Source: an uncultured Opitutia bacterium (GTDB taxonomy: Bacteria > Verrucomicrobiota > Verrucomicrobiia > Opitutales > Opitutaceae). From it: 53,125 nucleotides of DNA. The stretch's first letter is position 1. Each line of letters begins with the position of its first letter. A program made the position numbers and the translations under genes. Shown in pieces: positions 34,182 to 42,568 of the stretch. The notes beneath the pieces were generated by a model, which saw nothing but the letters and a program-made list of their open reading frames with translations, was not told the DNA's origin and made no database searches. The stretch is from NCBI GenBank assembly GCA_903881475.1, contig CAIRTK010000007.1:1-53125 (forward strand), written 5' to 3'.

Positions 34182-35326
34182 TGCTGCCCGCCCCGATCCG
34201 GCGCCTCCTCGCGCGCGGCGCGTGGCTGCTCTTCCCGCTCACCTGCGGCCTCGCCGCCGATCCGGTCGCGCCGATCCGGGTCGGCCAGTTCGCCTCGCTC
34301 ACCGGCAAGGAGGCCTCGTTCGGTGTCGCCGCCCGCGAAGGGATCGACCTCGCCGTCGGGGAGCTCAACGCCCGCGGCGGCGTGCTCGGCCGGCCCGTGG
34401 AGTTTCTTGTCGAGGATATCCGCTCCCAGTCCGGCGAGTCCGCCACCGCCGTCAAGAAGCTCATCGCCCGCGACCGAGTCGTCGCCATCCTAGGCGGCAA
34501 CGCCTCCACCAATTCCCTCGAGGCCGCGCCCATCTGCCAGGCGGCGCACGTGCCAATGATCGCCATCTCGTCGACCAATCCGAAGGTCACCGCCATGGGC
34601 ACCTACATTTTCCGGACCTGCTTCATTGACCCGTTTCAGGGCGCGGTGCTCGCAAAGTTCGCCCGCGAGTCGCTCCACGTGCAGCGCCTCGCCCTGCTCA
34701 CCTCCGCCTCCGCCTCCTACAGCGTCGGCCTGTCGCGCGTGCTCCGCGAACGCTTCACCGCGGCGGGCGGCGAGATCGTCGCCGAGCAGAAGTACGCCGA
34801 GGGCGACAAGGACTTTCGCGCCCAGCTCACGGCGATCAAGGCCCTGCACCCTGACGCCATCGCGGCCACCGGCTACTACACCGAGGCCGCCCTGATCTGC
34901 CTCCAGGCCCGCGCTTTGGGCCTGGACCTGCCCATCATCGGCGGCGATGGCTGGGAGGCGCCCCAGCTCCTTGAACTCGGCGGTCGTGCCGTGGACGGCA
35001 CCTATTACTCCACCCATTACTCGGCCGAATCCCCTGCGCCCGAGGTGCGGGCTTTCATCCGAAAGTTCTCCGCCCGCCACGACGGCCGCGTGCCCGATGC
35101 CGTGGCCGCGCTCGGTTATGATGCGATGATGCTCCTCGCCGACGCGATCCGGCGCGCCGGCACCACCGAGGGCCCCGCGGTCCGCGCGGCCCTCGCCGCC
35201 ACCCGCGATTTTCCCGGCGTGACCGGCCTCACCACCATCGACGCCCAGCGCAATCCGTCCAAGCCCGCCATTATCGTGAAGGTGGAAGGGGGCCGGGTGC
35301 AGTTCGTCGCCGCCGTCCGGCCCTAG
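34181..35326 (+). CDS. Branched-chain amino-acid ABC transporter, binding protein 2 (tandem paralogue)
   Basis: A 381-residue paralogue of the preceding gene, alignable over almost the full length: VGQFASLTGKEASFG, NARGGVLGRPVEF, SSTNPKVTAMGTYIFRTCFI and KYAEGDKDFRAQLTAIKAL match the first protein closely. The signal peptide differs (LLARGAWLLFPLTCGLAA). A tandem duplication followed by divergence is the simplest explanation; the two may bind different ligands for the same channel. ATG 34181 overlaps the previous stop by one base. Confidence 0.93.
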   Translation: MLPAPIRRLLARGAWLLFPLTCGLAADPVAPIRVGQFASLTGKEASFGVAAREGIDLAVGELNARGGVLGRPVEFLVEDIRSQSGESATAVKKLIARDRVVAILGGNASTNSLEAAPICQAAHVPMIAISSTNPKVTAMGTYIFRTCFIDPFQGAVLAKFARESLHVQRLALLTSASASYSVGLSRVLRERFTAAGGEIVAEQKYAEGDKDFRAQLTAIKALHPDAIAATGYYTEAALICLQARALGLDLPIIGGDGWEAPQLLELGGRAVDGTYYSTHYSAESPAPEVRAFIRKFSARHDGRVPDAVAALGYDAMMLLADAIRRAGTTEGPAVRAALAATRDFPGVTGLTTIDAQRNPSKPAIIVKVEGGRVQFVAAVRP

Positions 35327-35417
35327 GGCCGCGCGCCGGGCCCGGAAAGCCCGTCTTACGGCCAACGCGGCGATTGACCCGCGCCCAACCCTCTTTCAAC
35401 TCATCCCACCTTACCGC

Positions 35418-36308
35418 TTGTCCGAATTTCTCCAACAGCTGCTCAACGGTCTTTCCCTCGGCGCGATCTATGCGCTGATCGCGCTGGGTTACACGATGGT
35501 CTATGGCGTGCTGCGCTTCATCAATTTCGCCCACTCGGACGTGTTCATGGTCGGCGCCTTCATCGGCTACTACATGGGCAAGCTGGTGCCCGAGGGCACA
35601 CTCTGGGGCGGGCTTGCCGTGCTGGGGGTCGCGATGCTCGGCTGCGCCCTCCTCGGCATGACCATTGAGCGGCTCGCCTACCGCCGGCTGCGCAGCGCCC
35701 CCACCCTCAACGTCCTCATCACCGCCATCGGGGTCTCCCTCCTGCTCGAGTACACCGGCCAGGTCTTCTTCGGCGCCGCCCCGCGGAATTTCCCTTCGAT
35801 CTTCCCCGTGCGGAACTTCCAGCTCGGCGGGATCATCGTGGGCAGCAACCAGCTGATCGTGATCGCCGTCTCGGTCGTGCTCATGGTCGTCCTGCAACTG
35901 ATCGTGTACCGCACGCGCATCGGCACCGCCATGCGCGCCGTCTCCCTCAACCCCAAGGCCGCTGTGCTCATGGGTGTGAACAATGACGTCGTCATCTCCT
36001 TCACCTTCGGCCTCGGCTCCGCCCTCGCCGCGGCCGGTGGCATCCTCTACGCGCTGAACTACCCCTCGATCGACCCGCTCATGGGCGTGATGCCCGGCCT
36101 GAAGGCCTTCGTGGCCGCCATCCTCGGCGGCATCGGCAACATCCCCGGCGCCGCCCTCGGCGGGCTGATCCTCGGCACGGTCGAAACGTTCGTGAGCGGC
36201 AGCCAGTGGTCGACCTACAAGGACGCCATCGCGTTCGCGATCCTCATCATCATCCTGCTGTTCCGCCCGGCCGGCCTGCTCGGCCGGTTCACCGTCGAGA
36301 AGGTCTGA
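35418..36308 (+). CDS. livH: Branched-chain amino-acid ABC transporter permease LivH
   Basis: A 296-residue permease with about eight membrane helices. Family blocks: LLNGLSLGAIYALIALGYTM, VYGVLRFINFAHSDVFMVGA, and AVSLNPKAAVLMGVNND (the EAA-like loop that contacts the ATPase), then GGIGNIPGAALGGLILG. It pairs with LivM to form the channel. Start TTG 35418 has no better alternative, as the LivH fold begins with the next residues. It follows the second binding protein by 91 bp. Confidence 0.94.
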   Translation: MSEFLQQLLNGLSLGAIYALIALGYTMVYGVLRFINFAHSDVFMVGAFIGYYMGKLVPEGTLWGGLAVLGVAMLGCALLGMTIERLAYRRLRSAPTLNVLITAIGVSLLLEYTGQVFFGAAPRNFPSIFPVRNFQLGGIIVGSNQLIVIAVSVVLMVVLQLIVYRTRIGTAMRAVSLNPKAAVLMGVNNDVVISFTFGLGSALAAAGGILYALNYPSIDPLMGVMPGLKAFVAAILGGIGNIPGAALGGLILGTVETFVSGSQWSTYKDAIAFAILIIILLFRPAGLLGRFTVEKV

Positions 36309-36314
36309 CGCGCC

Positions 36315-37256
36315 ATGCCCAAGCCGCATCTCGCCCTCCTCGCCGCGCTGCTGGCCGCCTTCGGGATCCAGTACTTCTCCGATCGGATTGACCCTTACTA
36401 CCTCGATGTCCTCACCGGCATCGGCATCAACGTCATCCTCGCCGTCTCGCTCAACCTGGTGAACGGCTACACCGGCCAGTTCTCGCTTGGCCACGCGGGC
36501 TTCATGTCCGTCGGCGCCTACCTCTCCGCAGCGGTGACGATGTTTCTCGGGCCGAAGCTCTTGGGCGACGACGGCGGCACCGCCTTCCAGCAGGGCGCCC
36601 TTTTTCTCGCCGCGCTGCTCGCCGGCGGTCTCAGCGCCGCGCTCGCCGGTCTCCTGGTCGGCGTGCCCTCGCTGCGCCTCAAGGGCGACTACCTCGCCCT
36701 CGTCACCCTCGGCTTCGGTGAGATCATCCGCGTCATTTTCCAGAACGTCGAGGTGCTCGGCGGCGCGCTCGGCATGAACGGCATTCCGCCCTACACGAAT
36801 ATATTCTGGGTCCTCGCCTTTGTCGCGATCACCGTCTTCGTCGTGACCTGCTTGGTGAACTCGACCTACGGGCGCGGCTTCCTCGCCACGCACGATGACG
36901 AGATCGCCTCGGAGGCCGTCGGTCTCAACACCACGCGCTACAAGATCGTGGCCTTCGTGATCGGCGCCTTCTTTGCCGGGATCGCGGGCGGACTCTACGG
37001 CCACTTCAAGCTCACCATCACGCCCACCGGGTTCGATTTCACCAAGTCAATCGAGATCGTCGTGATGGTCATCCTCGGCGGCATGGGCAACACCGTCGGC
37101 GTCATCCTCGCCGCCATCCTGCTCACGCTGCTGCCGGAGGTGCTCCGGCCCATCGCCGAGTACCGCATGGTCCTCTATTCCTTCCTCCTGATCGTCCTGA
37201 TGCTTGTCCGGCCGCAGGGTTTGTTTAACTTCCGGTTCGGCAAGGCCCGAGGCTGA
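36315..37256 (+). CDS. livM: Branched-chain amino-acid ABC transporter permease LivM
   Basis: A 313-residue permease with about nine to ten membrane helices. Diagnostic: ILAVSLNLVNGYTGQFSLGH, AGFMSVGAYLSA, SLRLKGDYLALVTLGFGE, the ATPase-contact loop ASEAVGLNTTRYKI, and VVMVILGGMGNTVG. It starts 6 bp after livH and is 12 bp from livG, so translation is probably coupled. Confidence 0.94.
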   Translation: MPKPHLALLAALLAAFGIQYFSDRIDPYYLDVLTGIGINVILAVSLNLVNGYTGQFSLGHAGFMSVGAYLSAAVTMFLGPKLLGDDGGTAFQQGALFLAALLAGGLSAALAGLLVGVPSLRLKGDYLALVTLGFGEIIRVIFQNVEVLGGALGMNGIPPYTNIFWVLAFVAITVFVVTCLVNSTYGRGFLATHDDEIASEAVGLNTTRYKIVAFVIGAFFAGIAGGLYGHFKLTITPTGFDFTKSIEIVVMVILGGMGNTVGVILAAILLTLLPEVLRPIAEYRMVLYSFLLIVLMLVRPQGLFNFRFGKARG

Positions 37257-37268
37257 TCCCGCGCCCAT

Positions 37269-38060
37269 ATGCCTTCGCCCCTGCTCCAGCTCGATGAGGT
37301 CACGATCCGCTTTGGCGGCCTGACCGCGGTCAACGGCGTCAACTTCACCGTCGGCGAGGGCGAGCTCTGCGGCCTGATCGGCCCCAATGGCGCCGGCAAG
37401 ACCACCGTCTTCAACCTGATCACTGGCGTCTATCAGCCGACCGAGGGCGCCGTGACCTTCTGCGGGCAGAAACTCGCCGGTCTCGCCGTCAACGAGATCG
37501 TCGAGTGCGGGATCGCGCGCACGTTCCAGAACATCCGGCTATTCGGCAGCCTGTCGGTCTTCGACAACGTCCGTGTCGCCTGCAACCTCCACCGCGGCAC
37601 CAGCCCCCTCCAGACGATGATCCGGCTGCGCGCCTTCCGCGCCGACGAGGCCGCCATCACGCAGCGGGCCGAGGAGCTGCTCGACATCTTCAATCTCCGC
37701 CGTTTCCGCAACGCCCCCGCGAAGAGCCTCCCCTATGGCGAGCAGCGCCGGCTTGAGATCGTCCGCTGCCTCGCGACCAAGCCCCGGCTGCTCCTCCTCG
37801 ACGAACCCGCGGCCGGCATGAACCCCACCGAGAAGATTGAGCTCATCCGGCTCATCCAGCAGGTCCAGAAGCAGTTCAACCTCTCGATCCTCCTCGTCGA
37901 GCACTCGATGAAGGTGGTGATGGGTGTCTGCCAGCGCATCGCCGTCCTCGACTACGGCGTGAAGATCGCCGAGGGCAACCCCGCCGCCATCCAGTCCGAC
38001 CCCAAGGTCATCGAGGCCTACCTGGGCGAGGACCACACCACCAGCCTGGCGCATCACTGA
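37269..38060 (+). CDS. livG: Branched-chain amino-acid ABC transporter ATPase LivG
   Basis: A 263-residue ABC ATPase. Walker A is GPNGAGKTTVF, the signature is SLPYGEQRRLEIVRCL, Walker B is LLLLDEPAAGMNP with the H-loop His in LVEHSMKVVMG. The insertion FQNIRLFGSLSVFDNVRVA and the C-terminal EAYLGED are LivG-type and separate it from LivF. ATG 37269 fits. Confidence 0.95.
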   Translation: MPSPLLQLDEVTIRFGGLTAVNGVNFTVGEGELCGLIGPNGAGKTTVFNLITGVYQPTEGAVTFCGQKLAGLAVNEIVECGIARTFQNIRLFGSLSVFDNVRVACNLHRGTSPLQTMIRLRAFRADEAAITQRAEELLDIFNLRRFRNAPAKSLPYGEQRRLEIVRCLATKPRLLLLDEPAAGMNPTEKIELIRLIQQVQKQFNLSILLVEHSMKVVMGVCQRIAVLDYGVKIAEGNPAAIQSDPKVIEAYLGEDHTTSLAHH

Positions 38061-38166
38061 TTCAATTGCGGATCGTGGAAACCGCATCCCGCATGGAAAC
38101 CCCAGCGCCCTCTCCTCCTTTGCCTACACTCTGCCCCTGCCCGGTTTCCGGTCTCCGAAATTCGCA

Positions 38167-38874
38167 ATGTTAACTGTCTCCGACCTCTCTGTCAGCTACG
38201 GCGCCATCTCGGCGCTCAGCGGCATTTCCTTCCGGATCGAGCAGGGCTCCATCGTCACGCTCATCGGCGGCAACGGAGCGGGCAAGACCACCACGCTCCG
38301 CACCATCTCCGGCCTGCTCCGGCCCAAGGCGGGGAAAATCGAGTTCCTGGGTGAGGACATCACCCGGCTCGCCGCCCACCGCATTGTCGCCCGCGGCCTG
38401 TGCCACGTCCCCGAGGGCCGGATGATCTTCTCCAACCTGACCGTCGACGAAAATCTCGCCATGGGCGCCTACCTGCTGCGCGACCATGAGCTCATCGCGA
38501 AGAACCGCGACTATGTCTTCAGCATTTTTCCCCGCCTCAAGGAGCGCCTGAAGCAGATGGCCGGCACCCTTTCCGGCGGCGAGCAGCAGATGCTCGCGAT
38601 CGGCCGCGCCCTGATGGGCAACCCCAAGTTCCTCATGCTCGACGAGCCGTCGCTGGGCATCGCCCCCCGCCTCATCAGCACCATCTTCGAGAAGATCGTG
38701 GAGATTAACCGGAATCACGGCATCACCATCCTCCTCGTGGAACAGAACGCCAACCTCGCGCTCGAGGTGAGCCAGCGGGCCTATGTCCTGGAGACCGGCC
38801 GCATCGTCATGCAGGGCGAGAGCAAGCAGCTCCGCGCCGACCCGCAGCTGAAGGCGACGTACCTCGGAGGGTGA
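38167..38874 (+). CDS. livF: Branched-chain amino-acid ABC transporter ATPase LivF
   Basis: A 235-residue ABC ATPase. Walker A GGNGAGKTTTL, signature LSGGEQQMLAIGRAL, Walker B FLMLDEPSLGIAP, H-loop in LLVEQNANLAL (Gln/Asn-type, as in LivF where Glu-Gln-Asn is usual). VPEGRMIFSNLTVDENLAMGA is the LivF hallmark. A 106-bp gap separates it from livG, larger than elsewhere in the operon, holding a weak, imperfect dyad around GGTTTCC that may be a processing or regulatory signal. Last gene of the transporter operon. Confidence 0.94.
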   Translation: MLTVSDLSVSYGAISALSGISFRIEQGSIVTLIGGNGAGKTTTLRTISGLLRPKAGKIEFLGEDITRLAAHRIVARGLCHVPEGRMIFSNLTVDENLAMGAYLLRDHELIAKNRDYVFSIFPRLKERLKQMAGTLSGGEQQMLAIGRALMGNPKFLMLDEPSLGIAPRLISTIFEKIVEINRNHGITILLVEQNANLALEVSQRAYVLETGRIVMQGESKQLRADPQLKATYLGG

Positions 38875-38898
38875 CCGGTAAAACCCACCGGCATCTCC

Positions 38899-39041
38899 TT
38901 CACCACGAAGGGCGCAAGGCGCGCAAACGCTGGATGGTCTTGAGGATTGGTCTTCGCGCGCTTCGCGTCGCGGTCCTTGCCGTGAAAAGCGGCCTGGGCT
39001 TCAGGTCTGCCCTTCGTGAGCTTCGTGCCCTTCGTGGTGAA
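38899..39041. repeat. Intergenic inverted repeat (TTCACCACGAAGGGC type)
   Basis: Perfect 15-bp arms (TTCACCACGAAGGGC at 38899-38913, GCCCTTCGTGGTGAA at 39027-39041) flank an interior with more partial complementarity (GCGCGC and TTCGTG-rich). It lies between livF and htpG in a 271-bp gap and may separate the two transcripts. Confidence 0.8.
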
Positions 39042-39145
39042 CATCCGTCGCTTGCTTTTTTCACGCGCCCGCTAAACTAGCGGGCTCTTTGCCTTTCTGC
39101 CCATAAGTCATACCTCTTACACTACACCTTATCACTCCTCCTCCC

Positions 39146-40987
39146 ATGTCCACCGCCACACCGCAGAAATTCGAGTTCCAGGCTGAGATCAAGCAGCTCC
39201 TCGATATCGTCATCCACTCCCTCTACACCGAGAAGGAAATCTTCGTCCGCGAGCTCGTCTCCAATGCGTCCGACGCCCTCGAGAAGCTCCGCCACACCCA
39301 GATCACCGAAAAGGACATCGCCGACGACCAGCTGACGCTCGAGATCAACGTCACCACCGACGACAAGGCCAAGACCATCACCATCCAGGACACCGGCGTC
39401 GGCATGACCCGCGCCGAACTCATCGAGAATCTCGGCACCATCGCCCACTCCGGCTCCAAGCAGTTCCTCAAGGCCCTCGGCGAGGGCGGCGCCAAGAACT
39501 CCAACCTGATCGGCCAGTTCGGGGTCGGCTTCTACTCCGCCTTCATGGTCGCCAAGAGCGTGAAGGCTTACTCGCACTCCTGGCGCAAGGACGAACCCGG
39601 CCACGTCTGGACCAGCGACGGGTCCGGCAGCTACGAGATCGAGGAGGTCGACGGCCAGCAGCGCGGCTCCAAGATCGTCATCGAGCTCAAGGACGACTGC
39701 GCCGACTACGCCACCGACTGGAAGATCAAGGAGATCCTCGAGCGCTACAGCGCGTTCGTCTCCTTCCCGATCAATCTCAACGGCAAGCACGTCAACACCG
39801 TGCAGGCCCTCTGGCTCCGCTCGAAGAACGAGATCAAGGACGAGGAGTACACCGAGTTCTACAAGTTCCAGACCCACGCCTTCGACGAGCCGCGCCTGCG
39901 CCTGCATTTCTCCGCCGACGCCCCGCTCGCAATCAACGCCCTCCTCTTCGTCCCGAAGGAGAACACCGAGAAGATGGGCTTCGCGCGCACCGAGGCCAGC
40001 GTCGCGCTTTACTGCCGCAAGGTGCTGATCGATGCCAAGCCCAAGGACCTCCTGCCCGAGTGGCTGCGCTTCCTCAAGGGCGTCGTCGACAGCGAGGACC
40101 TCCCGCTGAACATCTCACGCGAAACGATGCAGGACCGCGCTCTCATCGAGAAGCTGAACAAGGTCATCACGAAGCGCTTCCTCAAGTTCCTCGAGGAGGA
40201 GGCCAAGAACCACGCCGACGCCTATGCCGAATTCTATCAGGAGTTCGGGATCTTCCTGAAGGAAGGCGCCGCGATGGACTTCGCCCACAAGGATCAGCTC
40301 GTGAAACTCCTGCGCTTCGAGTCGTCCCTCACCGAGAAGGGCAAGACCACCAGCCTCGCCGACTATGTCTCGCGCCTCGGTGCCGACCAGAAGGAGATCT
40401 ATTATCTCGTCGGCCCGAACCGCGCCGCCATCGAGAGCGGTCCGTACCTGGAGGGCTTCAAGGCCCGCAACCTCGAGGTGCTGTTCTGCTACGAGGCCGT
40501 GGACGAGTACGTGATGAGCAACGTGCGCGAGTTCGACGGGAAAAAGCTTACCGCCGCCGATCACGCCGATGTGAAGCTCACCGATCTTCCCAAGCCCGAG
40601 GGCGCCCTCAGCGAGGACGACACCAAGGCGCTCACTGCCTGGCTCAAGACCACCTTGGGCGAGCGCGTCGCCGAGGTGAAGGCCAGCGACCGGCTCGTCG
40701 ATTCCCCCGCCCTGGCGCTCAACGCCGACAAGTTCATGTCGCCGCACATGCGCCGCATGATGAAGGCCATGAACAAGGACAGCGCCGAATCGCCCCTCCG
40801 CGTCAACCTCGAGATCAACCCGCGCTCCGCGGTGATGAAGCGCCTCTTCGAGACCCACACGACCGCCCCCGAGAAGGCGAAGCTCGTTGCCGAGCAGATC
40901 CTCGACAACGCCCTGATCTCCGCCGGCCTGCTCGACGACGCGACGCCCATGGTCGCCCGCCTCTACAAGCTCCTCGAGTCCGTCTGA
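39146..40987 (+). CDS. htpG: HtpG, Hsp90 chaperone
   Basis: A 613-residue Hsp90. The N-terminal GHKL ATPase has SLYTEKEIFVRELVSNASDA, DTGVGMTRAELIENLGTIAH and GQFGVGFYSAFMVA. The middle domain has LFVPKENTEKMGF and SEDLPLNISRETMQ; the C-terminal domain ends at LLESV with no MEEVD, as usual in bacteria. Cytoplasmic ATP-driven chaperone for stress-labile clients. ATG 39146 starts MSTATPQKFEFQ, a normal N-terminus. Transcribed alone. Confidence 0.96.
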   Translation: MSTATPQKFEFQAEIKQLLDIVIHSLYTEKEIFVRELVSNASDALEKLRHTQITEKDIADDQLTLEINVTTDDKAKTITIQDTGVGMTRAELIENLGTIAHSGSKQFLKALGEGGAKNSNLIGQFGVGFYSAFMVAKSVKAYSHSWRKDEPGHVWTSDGSGSYEIEEVDGQQRGSKIVIELKDDCADYATDWKIKEILERYSAFVSFPINLNGKHVNTVQALWLRSKNEIKDEEYTEFYKFQTHAFDEPRLRLHFSADAPLAINALLFVPKENTEKMGFARTEASVALYCRKVLIDAKPKDLLPEWLRFLKGVVDSEDLPLNISRETMQDRALIEKLNKVITKRFLKFLEEEAKNHADAYAEFYQEFGIFLKEGAAMDFAHKDQLVKLLRFESSLTEKGKTTSLADYVSRLGADQKEIYYLVGPNRAAIESGPYLEGFKARNLEVLFCYEAVDEYVMSNVREFDGKKLTAADHADVKLTDLPKPEGALSEDDTKALTAWLKTTLGERVAEVKASDRLVDSPALALNADKFMSPHMRRMMKAMNKDSAESPLRVNLEINPRSAVMKRLFETHTTAPEKAKLVAEQILDNALISAGLLDDATPMVARLYKLLESV

Positions 40988-41024
40988 GTCTGAAGCAGCG
41001 CAGGTGTCGCCGCCTGCCACGGAA

Positions 41025-41135
41025 GGTGGGCGGGCACGTCTCGTGCCCGCATTCGAAAGCGTTTTCAGCTCCGACAACGTCGATCTCAGAATCGAGGCAT
41101 GCCGGAATGCGGGCACAGGGACGTGCCCGCCCACC
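41025..41135. repeat. Large near-perfect inverted repeat downstream of htpG
   Basis: Arms 41025-41054 and 41105-41135 are almost exact reverse complements (GGTGGGCGGGCACGT... against ...ACGTGCCCGCCCACC; about 28 of 30 paired, with one extra base). The 50-base loop contains GCGTTTTCAGCTCC. It fills most of the 422-bp space between htpG and the truncated Hsp70-like gene, where I see no other gene. Confidence 0.85.
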
Positions 41136-41409
41136 CCTGAGCAAGCCCAAACAGAGGCGCTCATTTGACGATCCACGCTGCTTTCCCACGCACCCATCCG
41201 CACGCCTCCCGGCCCACGTAATGGCAATCGCCAACCTTTCTTTTACCGACGCGGTGCGCGGAACGCAATCTTCCAGGCCGGCTTAAAAATCGCGGCGAAA
41301 AATAGATGAAGCTTGTGCAAGGCCATTGGGTTCAGTGGCTTATCCGTCCTTCGTCTCGGGCACCGTGGCGTCCCCTGTTTCCCCGTTTTGGTCCGTCGGC
41401 CCTTTCTCC

Positions 41410-41913
41410 ATGCCTCCTTCTCCTTTCTCCGGTGGACGCGCCGCTTCCACCTACATTTACGGCATCGACTTCGGCACCAGCAATTCCTCGATCACCATCT
41501 GGGATGTGGAGCGGCGCGACCTCGTGCGTGACCCGCATATTGCCGGCGTCGAATCGTCGTTCATGTATTTCCCTTACACCTTGCGGAAGGACCCGCCGCT
41601 CATCGGCAACGCCGCCAAGCTCCGCTATGTGCAGGACGAGATGCGCGGCCGCTTCTTCCAGGCGATCAAGACCATCCTGCCCAATCGCACGTTTTCCGAG
41701 ACGATCGTCAACAACCAGCCCTTCCAGCTCGAGGAGCTAATCGCGTTTTTTCTCCGCTTTCTGAAGGCCAAGGGCGACCTCGTCACCGGCCAGGACGTAA
41801 AGCGCGTCGTGATGGGCCGGCCCGCCGTGTTCTCGACCGATCCGGAGGAGGACGCCCTGGCGCAGGCGCGCCTGCTGCGCGCGGCGCAACTGGCCGGCTT
41901 CGAGGAAATCCAC
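41410..41913 (+). pseudogene. Hsp70-family (YegD-like) ATPase, N-terminal fragment
   Basis: The first 168 residues of an actin-fold Hsp70-like protein. STYIYGIDFGTSNSSITIWD is the phosphate-1 loop, and DVKRVVMGRPAVFSTDPEED and AQLAGFEEIH match YegD-type homologues before the phosphate-2 region. At about 41904-41916 the similarity stops abruptly; the frame then reads antisense through the YdeI-like gene to a stop at 42087. Full YegD proteins exceed 400 residues, so the second half of the ATPase domain is lost. ATG 41410 (MPPSPFSGG) is chosen by context. Confidence 0.8.
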
Positions 41914-42416
41914 TCGATGTACTCCCGGCGCTGGCTCGGACTGAAGGCCTTGAAGTTCGTCGCGGCCTGCGGGGTTTTCCTTAGCCCAGCCGCCAGGTCG
42001 GCCGGCACGGGCAGCGGCTTTCTCGCCTTGGGCCTGGCCCGGGCGGGTCCGCCGGTTTCATTCAGCTCCTTCGTCTTGCGGACATAGCCAAGGATCGTCT
42101 GGTCGGGCGGCAAGTCGGCCAGGCTCGTGATGCGACCGAGGTTGCCCATCGCTTCATCCGCCTTCGTGCTGCCGCGCCTGGCGATCCCGTGCATCTTCTG
42201 GTGCCAGAACCAGACGGCGCAGTGCGCCTTGAAGGCCGCCATCCCGCAGAGGATGCGACCGCCGTGGGTGAATGAGGGCATGCTCCATTTGATCGTCTCC
42301 TCCGCCTCCGGGCAGCCCTCGTGCACCAGTTTCCGCAGGTGCCGGAGGATCGGCTGGGCAAAGGGCGCGGACTTGGCGATGTAGGCGTCAACCCGGGGAT
42401 CGGTCGTCGATTTCAT
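41904..42416 (-). pseudogene. YdeI/DUF1801-type protein, C-terminally truncated
   Basis: About 170 residues from ATG 42416. The DUF1801 domain is clear (VDAYIAKSAPFAQPILRHLR, then EETIKWSMPSFTHGGRILCG, AFKAHCAVWFWH), followed by the YdeI/OmdA-type region (DLAAGLRKTPQAATNFKAF, SPSQRREYIEWIS). Homologues continue after EYIEWIS with a basic helix and end some 25 residues later; here the frame runs into antisense of the Hsp70-like fragment. The two genes are therefore cut at the same point and joined tail to tail. Confidence 0.8.
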
Positions 42417-42568
42417 GGCACCGACGATGAGGCAGCCCGCACCGCGCGCAATGTTGCGGGCGCCGGCTCCAGACGGCCGACCTTACCTAAATTTGTCCGG
42501 CGCCGGCCCGGCAATTTGTTTGGCAGCCCGCCAATTTTCCGGAAACCTTGCGCACAGCTATTCCCCAC

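Noticed and set aside
35271-37004. 577-codon minus-strand open frame over livH and livM
   Set aside because: Antisense shadow of hydrophobic permease codons, giving a repetitive Glu/Asp/His-rich product.
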